Part shown: piece after piece, positions 31,056 to 39,907 of the stretch | Numbering within the stretch: the stretch's first letter is position 1 | How the letters are laid out: every line of letters begins with the position of its first letter | NCBI GenBank assembly: GCA_937903135.1 | Contig: CALDAH010000001.1 | Location: 1 to 52,000, forward strand | Direction: 5' to 3' | DNA: 52,000 nucleotides | From: an uncultured Alphaproteobacteria bacterium | GTDB taxonomy: Bacteria; Pseudomonadota; Alphaproteobacteria; Rs-D84 | Position numbers and translations under genes: made by a program | Notes under the pieces: model-generated | What the model was told of the DNA's origin: nothing | The model's database searches: none | The model's input: only the letters and a program-made list of their open reading frames with translations

Positions 31056-33194
31056 GTGAAAATACATGTTTTGGTGGCTTTGTTAGGATTAATGCCGATG
31101 GCATCGTTTGCCGTGCAACGCAGTGATAATGCCCGGATTAGCGTTAATCGTATGTCCCAGGCCGGGGCACGTACGCCGAATTTAACAGTTAATATTAACC
31201 CTAAGCCGGCCACACCGAATCCCGCACCCGCGACGACGCCATCTGCGCCTGTGCAGACCCCCGCGCCGGTCGCGCCGGTGGAAAAAGATAGCGCGCCTGC
31301 ACCTGTCGTATCGTCATCTGATTGTCGTGATGCGTATCGGACATGTATGGATGAATTCTGTATGCTGGATGAATCCGAAGGTTATCGCTGCGCATGTTCT
31401 GATAATATTAATAAATCAAAATCATTAATTCAGGAAATTCAAAAAATACAGGCCGATGCCGATAAGTTGTATACCGAGGGCGTGGAACGCGAAAACCTTG
31501 GGGCAAAGGCACGGTTGGTATTCGGGGAAAGTGCCGCCGCGCAAAAAAGCTCGCGTGCATCGGGGCTAAGTTTTTCAGAGTGGCTTAACGGTTCTGATGG
31601 CGACGATGACGAATTAGGGGCAGATGCGGATATCGGCGATGGATTGTATGCCATGGCCGCGGAATTCTGTGCCGATCAGCTGCAGTCATGTGGCGCAAAG
31701 GCGGATATGGAAGAAATGCTTTATTCCCGGCAGATCGTTGCCGATTGTAAGTCATTTGATGGATATCTGGCCGATCAAAAATCTAATGCCGAGGCGAATA
31801 AGCGCACGGCCGAGGCTGCGGTTCGTCAGGCGCGTTTAGCGATGCTGGATACCACCAATAAATATAATCGTGGTGAATGCCTGCTGGCGTATAAATCGTG
31901 TATCGCAGATAAGGGCGGATGCGGGACAAACTTTGAAAACTGCCTGGATGCGGATTTGCTGGGGCGTCGTGCGAATGCATGTGAAAACGTTCTGGATCAG
32001 TGTATGGCCGTACGTATGGATGTTTTAAAAGACTGGGACGCAGAGGCCGAAAGTATATTGGTTGACGCGGCCAAGTTTGCCGATAAAAATCGTCGTGCAA
32101 CGTGCTTGGCGAAAATTCAGGTCTGCCTGGAGGATGGTTGTTCAACCGAAACGAATTCCGCATGTTTAACAGATGTTAATGTCGCCGCAGGGATTTGTCC
32201 GATTATTGATGAATGTAACGAAATAATCCCCGGGATTAAGGCTGTCGTAAATGACAAGCTTGGATATCTGCGTACACAGTTTTGTCAAAATGACGTAGAT
32301 AAATGCCTGCGTCAGAAATGTGGTGAAAACTTTACCGCACCGGAATGCGTTGGTAAAAAAACGTCTGAGATAGTTAATCTCTGCCCGCAGGATTTATTCC
32401 CGTCGTGCAAAAACGAAACGCAGTTTGATATTATCGTTCAGTCAACAATGCTGCAGATGGATTATCAATTAATGCAGGGATGTTTAAATTATTTTGGCGA
32501 ACAACTAGGGCAGGTATGCGGGACAGATATGTCATGTTTGCCGATGGATGATACGGTTGCCGGACTGATGGAAATACCCGGGACTGAATCTGAATTGGCC
32601 CAGCTGCGCGTAACGGTTCGCGATAATTCTAAGAAGGCCGTAGATGAATTCTTTAAACAGTTTGAAAAGGATATGACGGTTGCCGCATGTCAGGATAGTA
32701 AAAAACCGGCCGGCCGCAGCAGCCTGGGGACAACTGTATTTAACAGTGCGAAATTAATCGCAGAAATCGGTGCTGAAAATCGTGCAATGCGCGAGCTGGA
32801 ATCCAAAATCGCGGATTTATCACGCAAACAGGATCTTGCCGCGGCGGAAAAGAATTGTAAAACGACATATAAGCCCGAAGAACCGGATAAGTCAACCAAG
32901 AACTATAGCTATATCCGCAGTGTATCGTTTGAACCGTCATTGCGTAACTGTCACGTATGCCGCATGCAGCAGGTATGCGAAACGGGCGGCATATCAAAAG
33001 GGACGGCCGGGTTGCGTGGTCTGGCCGGGGGATTGTCGGCCGGTGCAGCCGCAGGGACGATGGTAACGCCCGGATGGGGAACAGCAATCGGTGGCGTCGT
33101 CGGGGCCGTAGGTGGTTTATTCGCAGGTAAAAGTGGCGGCGGCAAGCAAGAGTTTTGTCAGGAGATAGAGTCTTGTGAAGATATAAATATGTAA
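31056..33194 (+). CDS. Large secreted cysteine-rich protein (paralogue 2 of 3)
   Basis: 712 residues from a GTG with AGGGGGG before it; the upstream ATG at 30975 would place 27 residues in front of the signal peptide (VKIHVLVALLGLMPMASFA), so GTG is preferred. A proline-alanine linker follows (APATTPSAPVQTPAPVAPV), then the family core CRDAYRTCMDEFC with CACS (about 90-110), LAYKSCIADKGGCGTNFENC, CENVLDQCMAVRMDVL and more cysteine pairs. Near the C-terminus, NCHVCRMQQVC is followed by a glycine-rich hydrophobic stretch (GLAGGLSAGAAAGT, VGAVGGLFAG). Likely co-transcribed with the next paralogue. Confidence 0.75.
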   Translation: MKIHVLVALLGLMPMASFAVQRSDNARISVNRMSQAGARTPNLTVNINPKPATPNPAPATTPSAPVQTPAPVAPVEKDSAPAPVVSSSDCRDAYRTCMDEFCMLDESEGYRCACSDNINKSKSLIQEIQKIQADADKLYTEGVERENLGAKARLVFGESAAAQKSSRASGLSFSEWLNGSDGDDDELGADADIGDGLYAMAAEFCADQLQSCGAKADMEEMLYSRQIVADCKSFDGYLADQKSNAEANKRTAEAAVRQARLAMLDTTNKYNRGECLLAYKSCIADKGGCGTNFENCLDADLLGRRANACENVLDQCMAVRMDVLKDWDAEAESILVDAAKFADKNRRATCLAKIQVCLEDGCSTETNSACLTDVNVAAGICPIIDECNEIIPGIKAVVNDKLGYLRTQFCQNDVDKCLRQKCGENFTAPECVGKKTSEIVNLCPQDLFPSCKNETQFDIIVQSTMLQMDYQLMQGCLNYFGEQLGQVCGTDMSCLPMDDTVAGLMEIPGTESELAQLRVTVRDNSKKAVDEFFKQFEKDMTVAACQDSKKPAGRSSLGTTVFNSAKLIAEIGAENRAMRELESKIADLSRKQDLAAAEKNCKTTYKPEEPDKSTKNYSYIRSVSFEPSLRNCHVCRMQQVCETGGISKGTAGLRGLAGGLSAGAAAGTMVTPGWGTAIGGVVGAVGGLFAGKSGGGKQEFCQEIESCEDINM

Positions 33195-33217
33195 CCATAT
33201 CCATACTGGAGAGAGAA

Positions 33218-35671
33218 ATGAAAATAAGAAATATTTTCTCGGGTCTATGCGCGATCAGCATTGGTTTTATCGCCGCGGATGCGATGGCTGTTACGGCCAA
33301 GACATCCAAGCAGTCGGTAATTCAAAAGAATACAACCGTCCGCACAAAGGTCGCAGCCAACGGTTTATATGACCAGGCATGCTATGACGCGTATTATGGA
33401 TGCATGGATCAGTTCTGTATAACCGATAACTCTAATGGCGGCAGCTGCGCCTGCAGTGACTTAAACGCAGGGTATGAAAAGCGTTTGGCGGATATTAAAA
33501 CAAAACTTGATAATGCCGAATATACCAGAACGGTAGAGGTTGAAAAGGTAAAAGCCGGCGCGAACGCAGATATTATATTTGCCGGAACACGTAAATATGA
33601 CGAAGATGGGAATATTTTAACTGCCGACGAAATCATAGAAGGGTCATCCAAAGAAAAAGAACGTGCAGATTTAATGGCACTGTTTAATACCGCAGTCTAT
33701 GACGACGATGACGATGATATGGATGGTGATTCCATCGCGTCAAAGACCGGGGCCGCGTTATTCAAGGCCGCCGAGGAGGTATGCATGGCCCAGATCCCAG
33801 AGAGCTGTGACAGGGACGTGCAGTTTTTACGCCAGGTATATTCGCGTCAGATCGTATCCGACTGCAAGGCGTTTGAAAATAGCTTAGCAAAGCAAGAGGC
33901 CGAGGCCGACCTGGCCGTTGCATCGGCCGAGGCTGACGTTCGCGCGGCGTTAAGAGAAAGCTTAGAAGAATCCAATAAATACGACCTGGGGACGTGCATG
34001 GTTGAATTTAAAAAATGCATGCAAACAGATGATGCCTGTGGCAAGGATTGGATTAATTGCGTATCTGTTATCGCGATGGAAAATATGCAGAATAACGCCG
34101 TGGTTAGCACGGCCGACGCGGCTAATAAATACGATATTACCGCATCTACGATGGATATTTTATCGTCAAAGCGTAATATATGTGAAAAAGTTTTAAATCA
34201 GTGTGTGGCTGTTCGCGATCAGGTATGGCCCGCATTCCTGCGCGAGGCCGCCCCAACGATTAAGGTCGCCGAGAGCAGTGCGGAATCTAAATTCCGTACG
34301 TCATGTTTAGCTAATATATCTGACTGTATTCAGACGGCATGCCGTGATGATATCGCGGGCAAGGGCGTTGCGACCATGGATGCGTGCTTGGCCCGCCCGG
34401 ATATGGCCCGGTCGTTCTGTAAGGTAGAGATTGACCCGTGCGTAAGTATGGACCCCCAGATATGGGATTATGTATCGGATAAGCTGGCGGCGATGCGTGT
34501 TGACGCCTGTACCGAGGAGGTCAAAAGCTGCTTTACCGATGAAACACGCTGCGGGAAAGATTTTCGTAACTGTATCGGTATGGACTATGAGTATATTCAT
34601 GATATGTGCCCGCTGGATAAGCTGGTTGTATGTAAACAGACCAATGCTAATTTTTCCATGGATGACTTGGATTCTATGCTAATGGGGCTGTATCTGAATA
34701 TTGATAACGCCGCGCTGGATCAGTGTCAGGAATTGGTTGATCGCAAAATGGCCGAGATATGTGGCAGTACAACCGATTGTAATAAATTTGCATCAGATGA
34801 TGTTATCGGCACGGGCAGTCTGCGTTCGCAAAAGGACGGAACAGTTTACCGCGTTACCGGTATGATATCGTTCGGTAGTATTAAAATGGGGGATGCATCC
34901 GGCCGTACAAAGGATAAAGGTAAGTCGCAGACCGTTAAGCTCGGGCCGGGGGAAATCGGCGTTCAGGAATATCTGGATAATGTTCGTGAACAGAACTTAG
35001 CCGTTCCGAACGCAGACGGTATTATGTCCGCAATAGAAGAAGAATTGAACAATATCGCCGGAACAATTAACCGAACAATTGAAATGATAGAACAGGATCC
35101 GGAAATCCAGTTCTGTGTTACCGGGCGCAGTTTATCCCAGATATCCGGGCAAAATAAAACAACGGCGGCGCGTTTCCCGAATTTGCTAAATCAGGTTAAA
35201 ATGCAAATCGCTATCGCGGCATTGCGCCAGGCACAGAATAACTATAACACAAAACTAAACGCTGAAATCGCCAAGGCAACGCGCGATGCATCCGTGGATC
35301 TGGCGCAGTATATGTGTCAGAAAATTGCACAAAACGGCGGCGTCGGTACGGGCGAAGGGGCAAGTGTTAATACACCGCTAACGCCGCCATATGCAATTAG
35401 CTATGACGTGGGGACAGGTGTGGCCGCGGCGGATTTAACCAAAAATGGAATTGGCCAGACAACGTTTAAAAGCGATAACGGCAGCGGCGTATCAAAAGAA
35501 ACCACCGCAATATTTAGCCGTGATACACGTAACTGTCATATATGCACGACGGTTACAACCCAGAGTTGTACGGTAACTAAAAAAGGTGGATTTTTAGGAA
35601 TCGGTAAAAAAAGCAGCAATAGCTGTACAACTGAAACAAAAGGGCCGGATTGCGAAGATATCGTAATGTAG
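33218..35671 (+). CDS. Large secreted cysteine-rich protein (paralogue 3 of 3)
   Basis: 817 residues, 23 bases after paralogue 2, with GGAGAG before the ATG. Signal peptide MKIRNIFSGLCAISIGFIAA to about residue 24. Core motifs in the shared order: CYDAYYGCMDQFC with CACS (52-80), FKKCMQTDDACGKDWINC, CEKVLNQCVAVRDQVW, LANISDCIQTACRD, and EEVKSCFTDETRCGKDFRNC. The end NCHICTTVTTQSC corresponds to NCHVCRMQQVC of paralogue 2. Long helical stretches lie between the motifs. Pairs of cysteines at regular spacing suggest helical hairpins pinned by disulfides. A short hairpin follows the stop. Confidence 0.75.
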   Translation: MKIRNIFSGLCAISIGFIAADAMAVTAKTSKQSVIQKNTTVRTKVAANGLYDQACYDAYYGCMDQFCITDNSNGGSCACSDLNAGYEKRLADIKTKLDNAEYTRTVEVEKVKAGANADIIFAGTRKYDEDGNILTADEIIEGSSKEKERADLMALFNTAVYDDDDDDMDGDSIASKTGAALFKAAEEVCMAQIPESCDRDVQFLRQVYSRQIVSDCKAFENSLAKQEAEADLAVASAEADVRAALRESLEESNKYDLGTCMVEFKKCMQTDDACGKDWINCVSVIAMENMQNNAVVSTADAANKYDITASTMDILSSKRNICEKVLNQCVAVRDQVWPAFLREAAPTIKVAESSAESKFRTSCLANISDCIQTACRDDIAGKGVATMDACLARPDMARSFCKVEIDPCVSMDPQIWDYVSDKLAAMRVDACTEEVKSCFTDETRCGKDFRNCIGMDYEYIHDMCPLDKLVVCKQTNANFSMDDLDSMLMGLYLNIDNAALDQCQELVDRKMAEICGSTTDCNKFASDDVIGTGSLRSQKDGTVYRVTGMISFGSIKMGDASGRTKDKGKSQTVKLGPGEIGVQEYLDNVREQNLAVPNADGIMSAIEEELNNIAGTINRTIEMIEQDPEIQFCVTGRSLSQISGQNKTTAARFPNLLNQVKMQIAIAALRQAQNNYNTKLNAEIAKATRDASVDLAQYMCQKIAQNGGVGTGEGASVNTPLTPPYAISYDVGTGVAAADLTKNGIGQTTFKSDNGSGVSKETTAIFSRDTRNCHICTTVTTQSCTVTKKGGFLGIGKKSSNSCTTETKGPDCEDIVM

Positions 35672-35678
35672 TTAAACG

Positions 35679-35700
35679 CGGGTTCTGAAAAGAACCCGTT
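35679..35700 (+). terminator. Hairpin after paralogue 3
   Basis: GGGTTCT, GAAA, AGAACCC: a tetraloop hairpin with a short T-rich tail; probably a weak terminator. Confidence 0.5.
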
Positions 35701-35722
35701 GCTTTTATATAGGAAAAATGTC

Positions 35723-36568
35723 ATGACAACAGCAGAAATGTTAAATATTGAAACATCCGGATTGGAAACAATTGTTTCATCAATCGGCCAATGGGCAATT
35801 AAGTTCGGAATGAAGTTACTGGCCGCCGTCGGTATTTTTATAATCGGAATGTGGTTGGCGAATCGTTTAACGATGTCGCTTAAAAATGTTATGGAACGGC
35901 GACGCTTAGAACCGTCACTGAAAACATTTTTATTATCATTTATTAATATATTATTAAAAATATTTGTGCTGGTTATTGTTCTGGCGACCGTCGGGGTTCA
36001 GATGACGTCTATTGTCGCGGTACTTGGGGCGGCGTCATTGGCGGTCGGGATGGCGTTATCGGGAACACTGCAGAACTTTGCCGGTGGGATTGTTATTTTA
36101 CTATTTCGGCCATTTCGCGTCGGGGATACAATTGAAACCGCCAGCGGGAAAACCGGCGTTGTAAAACGAATAATGATTTTTACAACCGAACTGCGAACGT
36201 TTGATAATCAGGTTATGTATTTACCCAATGGCGCGCTGGCAAATGGGATAATAACAAATTTATCGCGTGGATCTGTGCGGCGAAATGATTTAACGGTCAG
36301 CATATCATACGGGGCAAAAATCAGTACCGCCCGGCGCGAGATTTTAAATATTTTAAACAAAGACAAACGGGTACTTACCGACCCGGCACCGTTGATTTTT
36401 ATCAGCAGCATGGGCGATAGTGCCGTTACGCTGACCGTGCGTTATTGGTCGCGCTATGCCGATATTACCGATACGACCGCGGATTTAATGGAACAGATAT
36501 ACGAAACACTGCCTAAGAAGAAGCTGAACTTCCCATTCCCGCAGGTAGATGTACATGTCGTAAAATAA
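35723..36568 (+). CDS. mscS: Small-conductance mechanosensitive channel (MscS family)
   Basis: 281 residues. Inner-membrane channel opened by tension to release solutes in osmotic downshock. Three hydrophobic segments (about 28-50, 70-90, 100-130), the third being the pore helix with VAVLGAASLAVGMALSGTLQNFAGGIVILLFRP split over the usual glycine/alanine pattern; then the beta domain (FRVGDTIE, TTELRTFDNQ, YLPNG) and C-terminal domain. Start at the ATG with AGGA upstream; an upstream TTG is in frame but lies before that site. Normal MscS size. Confidence 0.92.
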   Translation: MTTAEMLNIETSGLETIVSSIGQWAIKFGMKLLAAVGIFIIGMWLANRLTMSLKNVMERRRLEPSLKTFLLSFINILLKIFVLVIVLATVGVQMTSIVAVLGAASLAVGMALSGTLQNFAGGIVILLFRPFRVGDTIETASGKTGVVKRIMIFTTELRTFDNQVMYLPNGALANGIITNLSRGSVRRNDLTVSISYGAKISTARREILNILNKDKRVLTDPAPLIFISSMGDSAVTLTVRYWSRYADITDTTADLMEQIYETLPKKKLNFPFPQVDVHVVK

Positions 36569-36660
36569 TTATTATGGGGAAGTAAATTGTTTCCTAGTCT
36601 TTTTTGGAAACAGATATGATATACTATGTATGTAAACAGTTAAATATGGAGGAATAGATT

Positions 36661-37032
36661 ATGAAAAAAATATCACTATTTGCAATGACCGGAATATTGC
36701 TTGTCGGTGCGGCCAGTGCCGGATTTGAACCGAATAAGTTAGATTCCGCCAAGGGTGGATTTGTCGGCGGCAAAGAAACAATTGTTAGCGTAAAGCAGGT
36801 CAAAGAAATGCGCGACGATGTTAACGTGGTTGTAGAAGGGAAAATAATACAACGCATCGGTGATGATAAATATCTATTCGAAGATTCAACCGGTTCAATA
36901 ACCGTTGAAATTGATGACAAAGATTGGCGCGGGCAAACCGTAACGCCGTCGGATACCGTTAAACTCTATGGCGAGGTAGATCGCGGTATCATGAAAACAG
37001 AGATCGAGGTTGACTACATTCATAAAATGTGA
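36661..37032 (+). CDS. Periplasmic OB-fold protein (BOF/YgiW-YdeI family)
   Basis: 123 residues: signal peptide (ending ASA at about 20), then GGFVGG, the KQVKEMRDDVNVVVEGKII first strand, DKYLFEDSTGSITVEID, and TPSDTVKLYGEVDRG. This is the bacterial OB-fold pattern of YgiW/YdeI/VisP, linked to stress and, in Salmonella VisP, peptidoglycan binding. Ligand here unknown. GGAGG precedes the ATG. Ends in a strong terminator. Confidence 0.88.
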   Translation: MKKISLFAMTGILLVGAASAGFEPNKLDSAKGGFVGGKETIVSVKQVKEMRDDVNVVVEGKIIQRIGDDKYLFEDSTGSITVEIDDKDWRGQTVTPSDTVKLYGEVDRGIMKTEIEVDYIHKM

Positions 37033-37033
37033 A

Positions 37034-37060
37034 GAATCCCCCATCCGGGGGATTTTTTTT
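37034..37060 (+). terminator. Terminator after the OB-fold gene
   Basis: ATCCCCC / GGGGGAT stem then eight T. Confidence 0.85.
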
Positions 37061-37086
37061 ACGGAGATGATATTTAAATCACGGGC

Positions 37087-37695
37087 CTAGTTAGTATAGA
37101 AACAGTTGCTGGTAAAAGTAAATGTTCCCGCGGTATCTGTGATATTTACATTTGCCGGGACATAGCATGATGTTTTATTAAGGCTGCCGGCGCTGGATGT
37201 GCCATAGCCGCCAAGCTTATCACACGGGGTGCATCCGGTTGTGCCGTTTGTGGATGATCCATAATATCCGGCCGCGCAGCGATATTCTGTTGTTCGTATG
37301 CATGTATCACAGTCGCAGCTGGCTCTAACCCTTTTTTCATAACCGGCTTTTCCTGCGGCGGACCATACCAGAGTGCTGATGCAGTCGGTGCAGCCCGCGC
37401 ACTCGCGGACGCAGTCTGAATATGATGCCTTATTAGAGCAGTCCGGAATAGAAATTGTCATTAATTGTTTTGTATAACCTGTGGCGCATTCTGTGCAGCT
37501 GGTAACGCCATATTCGTTATAATATAATATTTTTGTTGCTTTGCATCCCACAGAAACCGGGTTTATCATAGCGCACCCGCCGGTAAGGTTCGGGCATGTC
37601 GTTGTTCCGAAACACGTAGTGCCAGAAACTGCCGCATATCCAGAATAAGTAAGCGATAGCCATCCAATAACAGCGGTAATTAGTATGTGTTTCAT
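37087..37695 (-). CDS. Cysteine-rich secreted protein with structured leader
   Basis: 202 residues: signal peptide (1-21), then CFGTTTCPNLTGGC, a central CTECATGY, CVRECAGCTDC, TLVWSAAGKAGYEKRVRASC, CDCDTC, TEYRCAAGYYGS, a CxxC (CTPCDKL) and the end TSCYVPAN with FTSNCFYTN. It is the complete paralogue of the partial gene at 1-418 and of 12984-13529. AGGAG precedes the ATG. The gene sits behind leader copy B. The many paired cysteines suggest a rigid extracytoplasmic protein; no enzyme motif is seen. Confidence 0.8.
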   Translation of the reverse strand: MKHILITAVIGWLSLTYSGYAAVSGTTCFGTTTCPNLTGGCAMINPVSVGCKATKILYYNEYGVTSCTECATGYTKQLMTISIPDCSNKASYSDCVRECAGCTDCISTLVWSAAGKAGYEKRVRASCDCDTCIRTTEYRCAAGYYGSSTNGTTGCTPCDKLGGYGTSSAGSLNKTSCYVPANVNITDTAGTFTFTSNCFYTN

Positions 37696-37700
37696 TTTTT

Positions 37701-37938
37701 ATCTCCTGTGTGTTCAAAACGAAAAACCACCGGGTATCAATCAGGTGGTTCAGGAGGTTGACTACAATCATACGAGTTGTGCTGCTTATTTTTTTTATTA
37801 GGCAGCCCTCCTGACCGACATAATCAGGAGTTGTTTCCATCACGATAGAATTCCCGCAGCTAAACAGCCGCATGCCGGAATGCGCACATGATGCGTATGC
37901 AGAGGTAGTCACACCCCATTACCGGAATACCCGATAAC
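37701..37938 (-). promoter_or_regulatory. Structured leader with competing terminator/antiterminator (copy B)
   Basis: Matches copy A in order. 5' block GTTATCGGGTATTCCGGTAA with GGGGTGTG and ACCTCT (37938-37901); variable part; segment a ACTCCTG (37831-37825); segment b TCAGGAGGG (37814-37806); segment c CCTCCTGA (37757-37750); terminator stem ACCACC/GGTGGT (37749-37726) with five U (37726-37722). b can pair with a or with c, and c continues into the terminator, so pairing of b with c would extend into and open it. The variable part shares little with A although the switching segments are nearly identical. Confidence 0.72.
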
Positions 37939-37944
37939 AATATT

Positions 37945-37973
37945 ATTATATAATTTACCAGAAATAAAGACAA
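37945..37973 (-). promoter_or_regulatory. Promoter of leader copy B
   Basis: Minus strand -35 TTGTCT (37973-37968), 17-base spacer, -10 TATAAT (37950-37945). The conserved block begins at 37938, seven bases further, just as in copy A. Confidence 0.65.
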
Positions 37974-37983
37974 GAAAAACATG

Positions 37984-38012
37984 AAAAAATTCCCCTGGTG
38001 GGGGGAATTTTT
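37984..38012 (-). terminator. Terminator of the OmpA-like/TolQ-like operon
   Basis: Minus strand: AAATTCCCC and GGGGAATTT with U run on the distal side. Confidence 0.7.
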
Positions 38013-39123
38013 ATCGGTTGGTTAATTGTAATTCAATACGACGATTTTTTTGCAGGCTGGTCGCGTCATTGCCCAACTCAACCGGGTGCAGGTCACCGAA
38101 ACCACTCGGGACCAGGCGACGCTTGGATACGCCCGCCCGGGCCAGCTCGTCTGCCACGGCCGTCGCACGTAATAGCGATAGTTCGGTATTGTTTTTATAG
38201 CCGCGTGTTCCCGGGACAACCTGTTTTTTATCAGTATGGCCGTCAACGCGAATAATCCAGTTAACATCCGACGGGATTTTGTGTTCCAGATCCTTTATAA
38301 CATTTGCGATCAGGCGCAGCTGGTTTTTACCCTCGGGCGATAAAGTATATGCGCCGCTGGGGAACAAGATGTCGCTGGATACAATAAATCTGTCGCCGTC
38401 GGGCTGAATTGTCGTGCGGTTACCCAGGGCATCTTTGATCGCCTTATAAAACGTGGACTGATACTGGGATACTTTATTCAGCTCGGCTACCTTATCCGCG
38501 AGTGCCTTGTTCAGGCGGGTTGACATTTCAACATATTTTATTTCCTGGGCGCTGGATTTTTCTTCGGCCGCATCCAGTGCCGCCTGCAGCGCGGATAGCT
38601 GGTCCGCAAGTGCCGCACGCTGGCTGTCCATCTGGGCCTGCAGATCGCGACGCTGTTGTTCCAGTTCCGCTGTTTTTTCCTTATCCAGGGTTGCCTGGTT
38701 TAATTGCGCCGTTAAATCCGCAATCATTTTCTGCATATCCGTACCCTGGGTCTGCAGTTCGTTTACTTTGTTTTCATATGCTGTGATTAAATCTTCCACG
38801 CTAAGGTCAATTTCCTGTAATTCGGTCGTTAATTCAGCGTTATTGTTTTCCAGGTTTTCAAGTTCCGCCCGCGCCAGGATTAGCAAGCGTTTCGCTTCCT
38901 GTTCGTCGGCGGTCATCTGTTGAATCTGTTGTGCCTGTTCCGCGTTTGTTTGTTTCAGCTCGGCGACTGTTTTTGCACCGGTGCTTTTGTTAAACACGCT
39001 GGTGGTTGTCCATAAAAATACAAACACGATTAATAAGAATATTAATATAATAACCAAATTAGAAAACAGGTCCACAAATCCGGGCCATGTATTGGTTTTT
39101 TCACGAAAACGAATATTTAGCAT
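38011..39123 (-). CDS. OmpA/MotB-domain peptidoglycan-binding membrane protein
   Basis: 370 residues. One N-terminal membrane helix (about 18-40, FSNLVIILIFLLIVFVFLW), a long coiled coil (about 55-230, rich in Gln, Ala, Glu, Leu), and an OmpA C-terminal domain (ILFPSGAYTLSPEGKNQL, VDGHTDKK, LSLLRATAVADEL, GFGDLHPV, NRRIELQL) that binds peptidoglycan. Gene order, with a TolQ/MotA-like gene directly upstream, makes it the MotB-like half of a proton channel-type pair. It lacks a flagellar context. The pair is common in alphaproteobacterial chromosomes and its role is not firmly known. Confidence 0.85.
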   Translation of the reverse strand: MLNIRFREKTNTWPGFVDLFSNLVIILIFLLIVFVFLWTTTSVFNKSTGAKTVAELKQTNAEQAQQIQQMTADEQEAKRLLILARAELENLENNNAELTTELQEIDLSVEDLITAYENKVNELQTQGTDMQKMIADLTAQLNQATLDKEKTAELEQQRRDLQAQMDSQRAALADQLSALQAALDAAEEKSSAQEIKYVEMSTRLNKALADKVAELNKVSQYQSTFYKAIKDALGNRTTIQPDGDRFIVSSDILFPSGAYTLSPEGKNQLRLIANVIKDLEHKIPSDVNWIIRVDGHTDKKQVVPGTRGYKNNTELSLLRATAVADELARAGVSKRRLVPSGFGDLHPVELGNDATSLQKNRRIELQLTNR

Positions 39124-39157
39124 TGGTTTCCCTCTCTCTCTCGTTTATTTATTGGCG

Positions 39158-39907
39158 TCAGCCGATTTCGGATACCGCACGTTCCAGGCGCTGCAGGTTT
39201 TTATTTAGCGCTGCTATCTCGCCCGATTCGTCGTTTATTATTCGGGCACGTGACGATAGATAATCTTCCAGTTCACGGAAAATCGCATTTTGGGCAAGCT
39301 GGACCTGCAGGCCTAAAAAACCAACGCTAAGGCTGCCGGCCAGCCCCAGCAAAGAGCTTGTAAACGCGGTTGCCATCCCGGCCAGCGGTCGGGCCAGTCC
39401 CTGTTGCATCGCGATTAATACGGACTCGTCCTCGAAATTCAGGCCGCCGATTAATTCAGCAAATCCCCCGACGGTTAAAATTAATCCCCAAAATGTCCCG
39501 AGCAGCCCTAAAAAAATTAATGTATTTGTAACATATCGCAGGGATTCACGGGATTCATCAAAACGGTTTAAAATCATTTCCAACACGCCGCTGACGTTTG
39601 CGGGCGATATCCGGGCAGGGCGCGCACGCAGCATTAATGCGACCGGGCGCAGCAGGCGCGGCGGCATCTTGTTTGCGGCGCGGCCGGACGTATAGGTGCG
39701 CAGCCATTTATATTCCGGCAGCAGTCGGAACATTTCAACAAAGCACAGCCCGATTCCAAATAGCGCAGTTCCAATTATTATGCCATTTAGGTATATATTG
39801 GCAATCGCAATCTGCATAAATGGGCGATAAAACAAAATTAACCCGGCCGCAAGTAATGCGGTAAAAAGTGCCATACGGTTAAGATTTCTATGAAAATAAT
39901 TGGTCAT
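39158..39907 (-). CDS. MotA/TolQ/ExbB-like proton channel family protein
   Basis: 249 residues. Membrane helices at about 14-33, 38-58, 134-160 (NTLIFLGLLGTFWGLILTVGG) and 182-208 (PLAGMATAFTSSLLGLAGSLS); the last two are the TolQ/MotA core that carries the proton path. Start at the ATG with AGAGAGA upstream; the open frame before it is not supported. 34 bases separate it from the OmpA-like gene. Too short for ZorA of Zorya systems, which carry a long cytoplasmic tail. Confidence 0.8.
   Translation of the reverse strand: MTNYFHRNLNRMALFTALLAAGLILFYRPFMQIAIANIYLNGIIIGTALFGIGLCFVEMFRLLPEYKWLRTYTSGRAANKMPPRLLRPVALMLRARPARISPANVSGVLEMILNRFDESRESLRYVTNTLIFLGLLGTFWGLILTVGGFAELIGGLNFEDESVLIAMQQGLARPLAGMATAFTSSLLGLAGSLSVGFLGLQVQLAQNAIFRELEDYLSSRARIINDESGEIAALNKNLQRLERAVSEIG

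Noticed and set aside
37517..37912. 131-codon minus-strand frame covering leader B
   Set aside because: Copy A is not open in the matching frame, the switch segments fall in different frames in the two copies, and the frame runs across the terminator and into the cysteine-rich gene.
38011..39907. Zorya defence system (ZorA/ZorB)
   Set aside because: The MotA-like protein is only about 249 residues without the long tail, and no ZorC/D or ZorE gene follows; the pair looks like a chromosomal envelope unit.
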